Counted from the first letter of the stretch, positions 34,259 to 42,164 are shown. The stretch: DNA of 64,000 nt from Pseudomonas helleri (GCF_001043025.1 NZ_JYLD01000004.1:343291-407290), one strand, 5' to 3'. Notes: generated from the sequence alone by a model not told the origin. Made by a program: numbers and translations.

Positions 34259-35692
34259 TCAAAGACCGCCCATCAACAGGTACTTCAGTTCCAGGTAATC
34301 ATCCAGGCCGTATTTGGACCCTTCACGGCCCAGGCCCGACTCCTTGATGCCGCCAAACGGTGCGACTTCGGTAGAGATAATCCCTTCATTGATCCCGACC
34401 ATACCGGCTTCCAGCCCTTCGGCCATGCGCCACACCCGGCCAATGTCACGGCTGTAGAAGTAAGCCGAGAGCCCGAACGGTGTGTCGTTGGCCAGCGCCA
34501 GCACTTGGGCTTCATCCTTGAAGCGAAAGCACGCCGCCACGGGGCCGAAGGTTTCTTCCTGGGCGATCAGCATGTCGTTGCTGGCCTCCGTCAGAATGGT
34601 CGGTTCAAAAAAGGTCCCGCCGAGGGCGTGGCGACGGCCGCCGCACAACACCTTGGCGCCCTTCTCGACCGCATCACCGACATGGGCCTCGACTTTGGCC
34701 AACGCCGCCGCATTGATCAGCGGGCCTTGCTCAGTGTCACCTTGCAAGGCATCGCCCACGCGCATGGCCGCAACGGCTTCGGCCAACTTGGCGGTGAAGG
34801 CGTCGTACACGCCGTCTTGAATAAAGAAGCGGTTAACGCAGACGCACGTCTGCCCGGTGTTACGGAACTTGGAGGCCATGGCGCCTTTGACGGCTGCGTC
34901 CAGATCGGCATCGTCAAACACGATAAACGGCGCATTGCCGCCCAGTTCCAGCGAGACTTTTTTCAGCGTGTCTGCCGCTTGGCGCATCAGCAGTTTGCCG
35001 GTGCGGGTGGAACCGGTGAACGACAGTTTGCGCACAATGCTGGACGCTTGCAGCGCCCCGCCGATGGCCACGGCGTCCCCTGAAACGATGTTGAACACAC
35101 CGGCCGGGATCCCGGCCTGTTCAGCCAGTACGGCCAGGGCAAAGGCAGACAGCGGGGTTTCTTCCGACGGCTTGAGGATCATGGTGCAACCGGCTGCCAG
35201 CGCCGGGCCGACCTTGCGGGTGACCATCGCCAGCGGGAAATTCCATGGTGTGATGGCCGCCACCACACCAATGGCTTCCTTGACCACTATGATCCGCGCA
35301 TCCGCCTTGTGGCTCGGGATCACATCGCCATACGCGCGCTTGGCTTCTTCGGCAAACCACTCCAGAAAGCTTGCGGCATACACCACTTCGCCCATGGCCT
35401 CAGCCAGCGGCTTGCCTTGTTCGCGGCTGAGCAGAGTGGCCAGGTCCTTCTGGTTGCTCAACATCAGTTCGCCCCAGCGCTTGAGACGCTGGCTGCGCTC
35501 TTTGGCGGTCAGCTTGCGCCAGGCCGGCAAGGCACGATTGGCCGCATCAATCGCCAGTTCGGTTTCTTCAGCGCCCGCCTTTTGCACGTTGGCGACCAAA
35601 TCGCCCGTGGCCGGGTTGAACACCGGGTAAGTCGGGCCACCACTGGACCATTGGCCATCGATGAAATTGCCGTGACGGATCAGCGCGCTCAT
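34259..35692 (-). CDS. NAD(P)-dependent succinate-semialdehyde-dehydrogenase-like enzyme
   Basis: This 477-residue aldehyde dehydrogenase is of the GabD type. It shows TPWNFPLAMVTRKVGPALAAGCT (cofactor site), FTGSTRTGKLLM, the general base in LELGGNAPFIV, the nucleophile Cys in NTGQTCVCVNRF and ETFGPVA. The product is a carboxylate from an aldehyde; the true substrate may differ from succinate semialdehyde given the operon. Its start overlaps the end of the aldo/keto reductase gene by 4 bp (35689-35692), so the two are translationally coupled. Confidence 0.92.
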   Translation of the reverse strand: MSALIRHGNFIDGQWSSGGPTYPVFNPATGDLVANVQKAGAEETELAIDAANRALPAWRKLTAKERSQRLKRWGELMLSNQKDLATLLSREQGKPLAEAMGEVVYAASFLEWFAEEAKRAYGDVIPSHKADARIIVVKEAIGVVAAITPWNFPLAMVTRKVGPALAAGCTMILKPSEETPLSAFALAVLAEQAGIPAGVFNIVSGDAVAIGGALQASSIVRKLSFTGSTRTGKLLMRQAADTLKKVSLELGGNAPFIVFDDADLDAAVKGAMASKFRNTGQTCVCVNRFFIQDGVYDAFTAKLAEAVAAMRVGDALQGDTEQGPLINAAALAKVEAHVGDAVEKGAKVLCGGRRHALGGTFFEPTILTEASNDMLIAQEETFGPVAACFRFKDEAQVLALANDTPFGLSAYFYSRDIGRVWRMAEGLEAGMVGINEGIISTEVAPFGGIKESGLGREGSKYGLDDYLELKYLLMGGL

Positions 35693-36723
35693 GCCACCGC
35701 CTCCGTCAGGGTGAAACGTTCGTGGGCCGGGCGAGCCGAGCGCAGGATGCGTTTACCGGCGGTGTAATCATTGATCACGTCGCACGGGGTGTAATTGCGC
35801 TCCAGTTCGTACAGTTCATCGGCATCGAGCTGGGTTTCGAGTGCAGCCAGGGCGCTGTCGAACTGCGCCGTGGTGTCGGCCCCCACTAGCATGCAATCGA
35901 CACCCGGATGGTTGGCGACCCACGCCTGGGCGATTTGGGCATTGGACACACCCCGGGCACGCGCTACACGCTGCACCGAATGGGCGATTTGCCAAGACGC
36001 CTCGTCGCTGTACATCTGCTGGGTAAAGAAGTCGGTCTGGTTGCGCGTCGATTGCGCATCGCCGGTCAACAGGCCGCGGGCCAACGGACTGAACACCGAG
36101 ACGCCAAGGCCCTGATCGCGGCAAAACGGGATCATCTCGCGCTCTTCTTCGCGATAGGCGCAGTTCAATTGCAGCTGCATATTGATCGGTTTGACCCAAC
36201 CATTGCGCTCGCAGGCCATGAGGATCTTCGCCAACTGCCCGGTGAGCATGGTCGAGACGCCGATGTAGCGGGCTTTGCCGGAGCGCACGATGTCGTTCAT
36301 GGCGCTCATGGTTTCTTCAACCGGGGTGTTCACATCGAAGTAATGCAGCATGAACACGTCGACGTAATCCATGTTCAGACGCTTAAGGGAGGCGTCGATG
36401 CTGTCCATGATGTGCTTGCGCGAATGGCCGCTGGCATTGATCCCGGTGCGGGTGCCGTAACCCACCTTGGTGGTGATGACCAGGTCTTCGCGACGGGCCA
36501 GGCGCTTGACGATACGGCCGACCACTTCTTCACCGACGCCAGCCGAGTAGAAGTCTGCCAGATCGATGAAGTTGACCCCGTTATCCAGCGCGTGCGCGAC
36601 AATCGGCTCGCTTTGCTTTTCATCGAAAATCCACGGCTTCCAGTCCGGGGTGCCCATGTTCATGGTGCCCAGGCACAGGCGGGAGACTTCAAGGCCGGAG
36701 TTGCCCAAACGAATGTATTGCAT
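35689..36723 (-). CDS. Aldo/keto reductase of the Fae operon
   Basis: This 344-residue TIM-barrel NADP(H)-dependent oxidoreductase has the catalytic tetrad pieces DLADFYSAG (Asp, Tyr), VITTKVGYG (Lys) and MLHYFD (His), with GVSTMLTGQ and a C-terminal cofactor region. It belongs to the tyrosine auxotrophy/YajO-like branch, often acting on small aldehydes or sugars. It starts 10 bp after the stop of the fae-like gene and overlaps the dehydrogenase gene, so all three are cotranscribed. A reducing or oxidising step on the same aldehyde is likely. Confidence 0.9.
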   Translation of the reverse strand: MQYIRLGNSGLEVSRLCLGTMNMGTPDWKPWIFDEKQSEPIVAHALDNGVNFIDLADFYSAGVGEEVVGRIVKRLARREDLVITTKVGYGTRTGINASGHSRKHIMDSIDASLKRLNMDYVDVFMLHYFDVNTPVEETMSAMNDIVRSGKARYIGVSTMLTGQLAKILMACERNGWVKPINMQLQLNCAYREEEREMIPFCRDQGLGVSVFSPLARGLLTGDAQSTRNQTDFFTQQMYSDEASWQIAHSVQRVARARGVSNAQIAQAWVANHPGVDCMLVGADTTAQFDSALAALETQLDADELYELERNYTPCDVINDYTAGKRILRSARPAHERFTLTEAVA

Positions 36724-36733
36724 GGCGCAGACC

Positions 36734-37246
36734 TCAGGCTTTTGGCGTGTAGAAAGGGTTGGAAATGTGCTCGACCACGTCCGCCAGTTGCGAGGTGTAC
36801 GGCAGGCCGGTCAGCGCTGCACGAATCGCCGTGCGGCAAGCGTTGTAGTTGTTCAGGTACACCGCATCCAGGTCATCACACGCCGGGTTGACCCAGTTGG
36901 CGGTGACGATGGCCCACTCGTCTTCGGCTTCCGGTGGCAAGGTGCCGTCCAGCAGCGCTTCGAGAACCGCCTTGGCGATACCGGCCTGGGACGCGCCCCA
37001 CGTCGCGTTGCCATGCAGGTCGCTGCTGATCTCGGCTTTGTTGACGTACAGGGTCATAGGCTTGACCGGGATGTTGGGTTGCGCAATCACCATGAACGGG
37101 CAATGCCCTTGGCTTGGCGACGCCAGGCTGTTGGCGAAGGCCTGACCCGCCGGGCCGTTGCGCGGCCCGATCAAAATGTTGATGTGCGCGGCGTTCACGC
37201 CAGGGCCTTCGAAACCTTCACCGATGTACAGGTCGAGTGCTTTCAT
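36734..37246 (-). CDS. Formaldehyde-activating enzyme (Fae) family protein
   Basis: Fae of methylotrophs joins formaldehyde to tetrahydromethanopterin. This 170-residue protein matches Fae along its length: GEGFEGPGVNAAHINILIGPRNGPAG, where H21 corresponds to catalytic H17, then FMVIAQPNIPVKPMTLYVNK and WGASQAGIAKAVLEALLDGTLP. It heads an operon with an aldo/keto reductase, a semialdehyde dehydrogenase and an MFS transporter. No tetrahydromethanopterin genes are in the window, so another carrier or another aldehyde is plausible. Fae-like proteins of unknown function (for example Fae3-type) are known in non-methylotrophs. Confidence 0.9.
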   Translation of the reverse strand: MKALDLYIGEGFEGPGVNAAHINILIGPRNGPAGQAFANSLASPSQGHCPFMVIAQPNIPVKPMTLYVNKAEISSDLHGNATWGASQAGIAKAVLEALLDGTLPPEAEDEWAIVTANWVNPACDDLDAVYLNNYNACRTAIRAALTGLPYTSQLADVVEHISNPFYTPKA

Positions 37247-37539
37247 GGGTCATTACTCTTTGGACGATGCGTTATTGTTGGGATCAGTCGTGCAGGCCGG
37301 TCGGACGACAGGCAAGGCGAACAGGGACAGTCAAAGAGCGCAGCGCAGGGCTGGCGAGAAGGGAATCCGTCATGGTTGCAGCGCTCTTTTTTGTTGTGGT
37401 TGAGCTGTTGCTGCAATTTTTAGCACTGGCGCAGGCGCAGGCTGTAACCATTAAAAGTCATGGGGGTATGCGTTTAGGTCATAGCCTGCTGGCTATGGAG
37501 TACAGGAAGGAAGGCGGGGGATGAAAGAGGGTAAGAATG
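37247..37539 (-). promoter_or_regulatory. Upstream region of the Fae operon
   Basis: No gene is seen. This is the only place for the Fae-operon promoter. A sigma-54-like pattern on the minus strand (GTGCTAAAAATTGCA near 37410-37425) lacks the first G of the GG-N10-GC signature, so it was not accepted. No clear operator was found. Confidence 0.3.
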
Positions 37540-37597
37540 TGTAGGAGCGAGCGATCTTTTAAAGATCAAAAGATCGCGAGGCAAGCTCGCTCCTACA
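37540..37597. repeat. REPIN type A with shortened left arm
   Basis: The left end TGTAGGAGCGAGC runs straight into GATCTTTTAAAGATC, so about 9 bases of the left arm (TTGCCTCGC) are deleted; the right arm is complete. It lies just after the stop of the YcaO fusion gene. Confidence 0.85.
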
Positions 37598-37604
37598 GTC
37601 GGGG

Positions 37605-39815
37605 TTACAGCGAAATGCCGGCTGCCTTGGCCCGGGCGGCGTGCAGTTTTTTGTAGCTGTCGATCAGGCGTAAGTGCCGGTCCAGACCTTCCAGCTTCAT
37701 GCTGGTCGGGGTCAGACCATAGAAGCGCACGCTGCCGTCAGCCGAGCCGATGGCGGCGTCCATGCGCTCGTTGCCGAACATGCGCCGGAAGTTGACTTCG
37801 TAGTCTTCCAGCTCCAAGTCTTCGTCCAGGTACATCTCCAGCACCGCATTCACGGCTTGGTAGAACAAGCCACGCTCGACGGTGTTGTCGTTGTACTGCA
37901 AGAACATTTCGACCGCCTCTTTCGCCTCTTCATGTTGCTGCAAGGCGAGGTAGATCAGCAGTTTCAACTCCAGAATGGTCAGTTGGCCCCACGCGGTGTT
38001 GTCGTCGAACTCTATGCCGATCAAGGTAGTGATATCGGTGTAATCGTCCAGCTCACTTTCCACCAGACGCTCAACCAGATCTTTGAGCGCCGCCTCATCC
38101 AGACTGTGCAGGTTGAGGATGTCTTCGCGGAAGAACAGCGCCTTGTTGGTGTTGTCCCAGATCAGGTCATCCACCGGGTAAATCTCGGAGTAATCCGGCA
38201 CCAGAATGCGGCACGCCTTGGCGCCGAGGTGCTCGTAGACCGCCATGTACACTTCTTTGCCCATGCCTTCGAGAATCCCGAACAAGGTCGCGGCCTCGTC
38301 AGCATTGGCGTTTTCGCCCTGGCTGGTGAAGTCCCACTCGACAAATTCGTACTCCGCCTTGGCACTGAAGAAACGCCACGACACCACACCGCTGGAGTCA
38401 ATAAAGTGCTCGACGAAGTTGTTCGGCTCGGTCACCGCGTGGCCCGCAAAGGTAGGCTGCGGCAAATCGTTGAGGCCTTCAAAACTGCGGCCTTGCAGCA
38501 GCTCGGTGAGGCTGCGTTCCAGTGCCACTTCAAGGCTTGGGTGAGCGCCAAACGAGGCGAACACACCACCGGTGCGCGGGTTCATCAGGGTTACGCACAT
38601 TACCGGGAACTCACCGCCCAACGACGCATCCTTCACCAATACCGGAAAGCCCTGCTCTTCCAGCGCCTGAATGCCCGCCAGAATGCCCGGATATTGCGCC
38701 AGCACCTCGGCCGGTACATCCGGGAGCGCGAACTCGCCTTCAATGATTTCGCGTTTGACGGCCCGCTCGAAAATCTCCGACAAGCACTGCACTTGCGCTT
38801 CAGCCAGGGTGTTACCGGCACTCATGCCGTTGCTGAGGTAGAGGTTTTCGATCAGGTTGGAGGGGAAATACACCACCTCGCCGTCCGACTGACGTACAAA
38901 CGGCAGTGAGCAAATGCCGCGCTCTTCATTGCCGGAGTTGGTGTCGATCAGGTGTGAACCGCGTAACTCGCCATCGCGGTTGTAGATTTTGCGGCAGTAG
39001 CCGTCGAGGATTTCAGCGGGCAGCTCATCTTTGCGCCCCGGCTTGAACCAGCGCTCTTCCGGGTAATGCACAAACGGCGCATTGGCGATCTCTTCGCCCC
39101 AGAACTGATCGTTGTAGAAGAAGTTGCAGTTAAGACGCTCGATAAACTCGCCCAGCGCCGAGGCCAACGCGCCCTCTTTGGTCGCGCCCTTGCCGTTGGT
39201 GAAACACATCGGCGATTGCGCATCGCGGATATGCAGCGACCAGACATTCGGCACGATATTGCGCCACGACGCGATTTCGATCTTCATGCCCAAGTCGGCC
39301 AAAATGCCCGACATATTGGCGATGGTCTGCTCCAGCGGCAGGTCCTTGCCCGCGATAAACGTGCCACCGCAAGCTGCGGAGCTGGACGCTGGCATCAACA
39401 ACGCCTGAGCATCGGCGTCGAGGTTTTCGACCTCTTCAATCACAAACTCAGGCCCGGCCTGCACCACCTTCTTCACCGTGCAGCGGTCGATGGAGCGCAA
39501 AATGCCTTGGCGATCCTTCTCGGAAATATCGGCGGGCAACTCGACCTGAATCTTGAAAATCTGGTTGTAGCGGTTTTCCGGGTCAACAATATTGTTCTGC
39601 GACAGACGAATATTCTCGGTAGGAATATTGCGCGTCTGGCAGTACAGCTTCACAAAATAAGCCGCGCACAGCGCCGACGACGCCAGAAAATAATCGAATG
39701 GACCCGGCGCCGAACCATCGCCCTTATAGCGGATAGGTTGATCGGCCACCACCGTGAAATCATCGAACTTGGCTTCAAGTCGAAGGTTGTCGAGAAAGTT
39801 GACCTTAATTTCCAT
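37605..39815 (-). CDS. OsmC-YcaO fusion protein, putative RimO-associated cyclodehydratase-like ATPase
   Basis: This is a 736-residue two-domain protein. Residues about 1-140 form an OsmC-like domain (GDGSAPGPFDYFLASSALCAAYFVKLYCQTR, with the conserved Cys). The rest is a YcaO ATP-binding domain plus a C-terminal helical TPR-like tail, as in E. coli YcaO. YcaO signatures are GKGATKEGALASALGEFIERL (ATP/Mg site), SNGMSAGNTLAEAQVQCLSEIFERAVKR, and GRSFEGL. E. coli YcaO (about 586 aa) aids RimO methylthiolation of ribosomal protein S12. The OsmC part is extra, and OsmC domains reduce organic hydroperoxides or bind persulfides, which hints at a sulfur or redox role. Confidence 0.92.
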   Translation of the reverse strand: MEIKVNFLDNLRLEAKFDDFTVVADQPIRYKGDGSAPGPFDYFLASSALCAAYFVKLYCQTRNIPTENIRLSQNNIVDPENRYNQIFKIQVELPADISEKDRQGILRSIDRCTVKKVVQAGPEFVIEEVENLDADAQALLMPASSSAACGGTFIAGKDLPLEQTIANMSGILADLGMKIEIASWRNIVPNVWSLHIRDAQSPMCFTNGKGATKEGALASALGEFIERLNCNFFYNDQFWGEEIANAPFVHYPEERWFKPGRKDELPAEILDGYCRKIYNRDGELRGSHLIDTNSGNEERGICSLPFVRQSDGEVVYFPSNLIENLYLSNGMSAGNTLAEAQVQCLSEIFERAVKREIIEGEFALPDVPAEVLAQYPGILAGIQALEEQGFPVLVKDASLGGEFPVMCVTLMNPRTGGVFASFGAHPSLEVALERSLTELLQGRSFEGLNDLPQPTFAGHAVTEPNNFVEHFIDSSGVVSWRFFSAKAEYEFVEWDFTSQGENANADEAATLFGILEGMGKEVYMAVYEHLGAKACRILVPDYSEIYPVDDLIWDNTNKALFFREDILNLHSLDEAALKDLVERLVESELDDYTDITTLIGIEFDDNTAWGQLTILELKLLIYLALQQHEEAKEAVEMFLQYNDNTVERGLFYQAVNAVLEMYLDEDLELEDYEVNFRRMFGNERMDAAIGSADGSVRFYGLTPTSMKLEGLDRHLRLIDSYKKLHAARAKAAGISL

Positions 39816-40005
39816 GAGGGAATTACCAGAATAACGGGCTAAAAAATATGGGCGCCATTATCCGATTTTTCAGCCGGAAGTCCCGCCCTTTTCCCAAATG
39901 CCTGCCAAGCCGCCATTCTGTAGCGCGAGCTGGCGTCGTGATGTTTTGAGCTTAAAGGTCAGGGGAAGTGACGCGACGGGAGGTGTTTTCAGCTCCCTCA
40001 AAGGT

Positions 40006-40380
40006 TCAAACAATGATGGTGTGCGGGTAAGCATGCATAGCGCTGTCATGTGTTACCAGGCTAATACCTTCAGCCAGTGCTTGAGCTACCAAGATGCGGT
40101 CAAACGGATCTCGATGAACATTCGGCAGAGCGCCTACGGTCAACCCATGCTCGGACGTGATAGCCAACTCAAGGTAACCCGCATCCAGGAGCACCTTGCG
40201 TAGTACCGCTGGGATAACACCGGTACGCTCGGCACCTTTAATGGTCAGTTCCCAAATACTGGCGGCGCTGAAATACAAGGTATTGGCCTCATCGTCTATA
40301 AGTTGAGCCGCCGCTTTGGATAATTTGACGTCATCGGTGGCGGCCCATACCAGAATGTGAGTATCGAGCAATAACCTCAT
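40006..40380 (-). CDS. PIN-domain (VapC-like) toxin
   Basis: This 124-residue PIN ribonuclease begins MRLLLDTHILVWAATDD, with the first catalytic Asp (D6), and has FSAASIWELTIK with the conserved Glu and HRDPFDRILVAQAL with the third acidic residue. It overlaps the antitoxin gene by 4 bp (40377-40380), as expected for a toxin-antitoxin operon. Probable target: specific RNA such as tRNA. Confidence 0.9.
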   Translation of the reverse strand: MRLLLDTHILVWAATDDVKLSKAAAQLIDDEANTLYFSAASIWELTIKGAERTGVIPAVLRKVLLDAGYLELAITSEHGLTVGALPNVHRDPFDRILVAQALAEGISLVTHDSAMHAYPHTIIV

Positions 40381-40604
40381 GCCTTACCCTCAAACATATC
40401 TGCAATTTCAGCATCCATGGCGTCTGACGCTGCGGTATTGAATGTCACCCCCGCCAGCATGCCGCGACGCTTAGGGGCGGTAATAGGAACCAGCTTGGCC
40501 ACGGGCTTACCTGCCTTGGCGATAATGATTGTTTCCCCCCCCGCCGCTGCTTCGACAAGCTGCGAGAAATGCGTTTTCGCTGCATGGATGTTATGGGTCT
40601 GCAT
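40377..40604 (-). CDS. Phd/YefM-family antitoxin paired with PIN toxin
   Basis: This 75-residue antitoxin has the Phd N-terminal DNA-binding fold (MQTHNIHAAKTHFSQLVEAAAGGETIIIAKAGKPVAKLVPI) and a flexible acidic C-terminal tail for toxin binding. It comes first in the operon. An inverted repeat TAGTCC-N7-GGACTA (40643-40661) lies 38 bp upstream and is the likely autoregulatory operator. Confidence 0.9.
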   Translation of the reverse strand: MQTHNIHAAKTHFSQLVEAAAGGETIIIAKAGKPVAKLVPITAPKRRGMLAGVTFNTAASDAMDAEIADMFEGKA

Positions 40605-40642
40605 ACTGCTCCCTCCCAGTTGATTGGCTAATGCAGTTATTC

Positions 40643-40661
40643 TAGTCCACTAACCGGACTA
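40643..40661 (-). promoter_or_regulatory. Candidate operator of the Phd-PIN module
   Basis: TAGTCC (40643-40648) and GGACTA (40656-40661) form a perfect inverted repeat just upstream of the antitoxin gene, in the usual place for toxin-antitoxin autorepression. Confidence 0.55.
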
Positions 40662-40834
40662 AACCTAACTCACAACCTGCCTTTCATCGGCACACACCAA
40701 CAAAACCAAGGTGCAGTACATTCGGAGCCAATTCCTGGAGATAACAGAGCCGGATTTAAAAGTGATCTGCCAAGGGCATACAAAAGACCGCAACAACAGA
40801 AGTGACGCGCCTGCTGCACTCAGGCGCGTGCTGC

Positions 40835-41182
40835 TTAGTGCGTCGTTAAACCGTCCAGCGATTTGTCGACGTACGCTTTGGCCAGCTCCACCAAATGCAT
40901 GACCGACAACACCAGATGGCGCGGGTGCCCGCTCAAGCCATTCCCCGCCTCACTCGCCGAAGCACCCGCGCAGCGCAACAAGTCTGACGCTTGGGCCAAA
41001 GCCGCTTCTAAATTGACGCTGTCCGGGATGGCATACGTGGCCTGATCCACGTGCCGTGGAGGCTTATGGTTGTGCAGGTAGTAATCGAGGGCGCGATCCG
41101 TGGCGGCACGGTCTAACGACAATGCATCGCACTGAGCAGCATCTTGCAGGGTTATGGGTGGATCAGGGACTAGCTTTTTCAT
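40835..41182 (-). CDS. DUF6124/DUF3077-type pseudomonad protein
   Basis: This 115-residue protein begins MKKLVPDPPITL and contains RATDRALDYYLHN, then helices with LLRCAGASASEAGNGL and HLVLSVMHLVELAKAYVDKSLD. I recognise the layout as a pseudomonad-only family of unknown function (DUF6124, earlier DUF3077), often present in many copies per genome. It is preceded on its own strand by a long leader with GC-rich stems (see 41183-41400). It lies between two toxin-antitoxin modules. Confidence 0.78.
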   Translation of the reverse strand: MKKLVPDPPITLQDAAQCDALSLDRAATDRALDYYLHNHKPPRHVDQATYAIPDSVNLEAALAQASDLLRCAGASASEAGNGLSGHPRHLVLSVMHLVELAKAYVDKSLDGLTTH

Positions 41183-41410
41183 TGATACAACTCCCAGGGT
41201 CTCTTAAGGAGCTGTCACTTATCGCTACTAAACGAATGGGTGGCAGCCGTACGCAGGTTAGTAGACCGGTGCCCCAGGAACCCGGCGCGCCACAAGGGCG
41301 CCCTGCGCACGGCCACCATAAAACGCTGGCCGAAAAAAAGCGCCTCGCGGAGGTGGCGCCTTGCGCCTGGGGGAACACGGGCTACTAAACCCGACCGCTG
41401 ATTTTCAGCG
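41183..41410 (-). other. Structured leader upstream of the DUF6124-like gene
   Basis: No gene is seen. Read on the minus strand, GGTTTAGTAGCCCG (about 41384-41397) can pair with CGGTCTACTAACC (about 41257-41270), with one bulge and one mismatch, closing a region that also contains GC-rich stems (GGCGCCACCTCCGCGAGGCGC). Beyond it, CTTAAGAGACCCTGGGAG precedes the ATG. This looks like a folded mRNA leader or a small RNA; no name can be given. Confidence 0.45.
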
Positions 41411-41440
41411 ATGGGCCGAGACTATTCCCCGAACTGCACA

Positions 41441-41515
41441 GGCACAAGCGAATGGAAGTTTCTAGGATGTTTCACCGGATTGAAAGGGAAGCGTCGTACG
41501 AAACGGCTGATTTTG
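41441..41515. repeat. 75-bp direct repeat, copy 1 (gene fragment)
   Basis: About 80% identical to 42214-42288, with 25 bases in common without mismatch (ending GAAACGGCTGATT). In the frame beginning at ATG 41452, the translation MEVSRMFHRIEREASYETAD compares with TDIPKIFRQIEREASYETAD in copy 2. Most differences there are conservative, so both are probably remnants of one protein-coding gene. Confidence 0.7.
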
Positions 41516-41611
41516 AGCCTGTACGCTAACCGTGAAACAGCGTTGCGTTCGTCTGAAGTCAACACACGCTACTGTTCTAACGATTGCTCAGGGTTTACAG
41601 TTCTGGAATTC

Positions 41612-41626
41612 GTATACGGTGTATAC
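41612..41626 (+). promoter_or_regulatory. Candidate operator/promoter of the RHH-ParE module
   Basis: GTATAC-GGT-GTATAC (41612-41626) is both a direct and an inverted repeat, 22 bp before the antitoxin ATG, a usual target for ribbon-helix-helix antitoxins. TATACAT within it may double as the -10 hexamer. Confidence 0.55.
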
Positions 41627-41647
41627 ATTTGAACTTAGGAGCCAATC

Positions 41648-41911
41648 ATGGCATCGCCTGTGTTGTCATTCCGTGTTGAAGAAGGATTGGTCGAACAACT
41701 TGACCAGCTTTCACAAGCCACTGATCGCGACCGCCAGTACCACCTCAAACGTGCGTTGGCCCGTTACATTGAGGCCGAGTCTTGGCACATCAAAGCCATT
41801 GCCGAAGGCATAGCCGACGCCGACGCAGGCAAATTGACCGATCTCAGCACCATCAAAGCCAAGTGGGTGGACCGTGCCAAACATCGCACTGACAGACAAA
41901 GCGAGCAGTGA
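41648..41911 (+). CDS. Ribbon-helix-helix (CopG/ParD-like) antitoxin
   Basis: This 87-residue protein has an N-terminal RHH fold (VLSFRVEEGLVEQLDQLSQATDRDRQYHLKRALARYIE) and a helical tail (SWHIKAIAEGIADADAGKL) that should bind the toxin. AGGAGCC precedes the ATG. It overlaps the toxin gene by 38 bp, longer than usual. It should repress its own operon together with the toxin. Confidence 0.9.
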   Translation: MASPVLSFRVEEGLVEQLDQLSQATDRDRQYHLKRALARYIEAESWHIKAIAEGIADADAGKLTDLSTIKAKWVDRAKHRTDRQSEQ

Positions 41912-42164
41912 TCTTGACTCGATTCACGAATATTACGAGTCACGCTTAGGCGCTGCTGCAGCGGATGCCGTACTTGGCCAGATCATCGAAACACTGGAGC
42001 AACTGCAAACGTTCACCGGCCTCGGGCGCCCTTCACAGACGCCCGATGTTCGGGAGCTGATTCTGGGCAAATTCCCGTTTATTGCGCCGTACCGGCTGAT
42101 GAATAGCGAGGTGCAGGTTCTGCGTATTCTTCATCAGAGGACTGAGCGGCAAGATGATTGGTAA
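41874..42164 (+). CDS. ParE/RelE-superfamily toxin
   Basis: This 96-residue plasmid-stabilisation-type toxin begins at a GTG inside the antitoxin gene (MPNIALTDKASSDLDSIHEYYESRLG) and has the core GLGRPSQTPDVRELILGKFPFIAPYRL, then VLRILHQRTERQDDW, typical of ParE. ParE proteins usually poison gyrase, RelE proteins cleave mRNA on the ribosome; the sequence is closer to ParE. Pairing with the RHH antitoxin supports this. Confidence 0.9.
   Translation: MPNIALTDKASSDLDSIHEYYESRLGAAAADAVLGQIIETLEQLQTFTGLGRPSQTPDVRELILGKFPFIAPYRLMNSEVQVLRILHQRTERQDDW

Noticed and set aside
37405..37430. Sigma-54 promoter for the Fae operon
   Set aside because: On the minus strand the GC of the -12 element is present, but the -24 element has GT instead of GG, so the core rule is broken.
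37674..38909. 411-codon open frame opposite the OsmC-YcaO gene
   Set aside because: Same reason: His/Gln/Val-rich shadow of a real gene.
41411..41632. 73-codon open frame covering repeat copy 1
   Set aside because: In this frame the differences between the two repeat copies are mostly radical, while another frame shows conservative ones, so this is not the coding frame.
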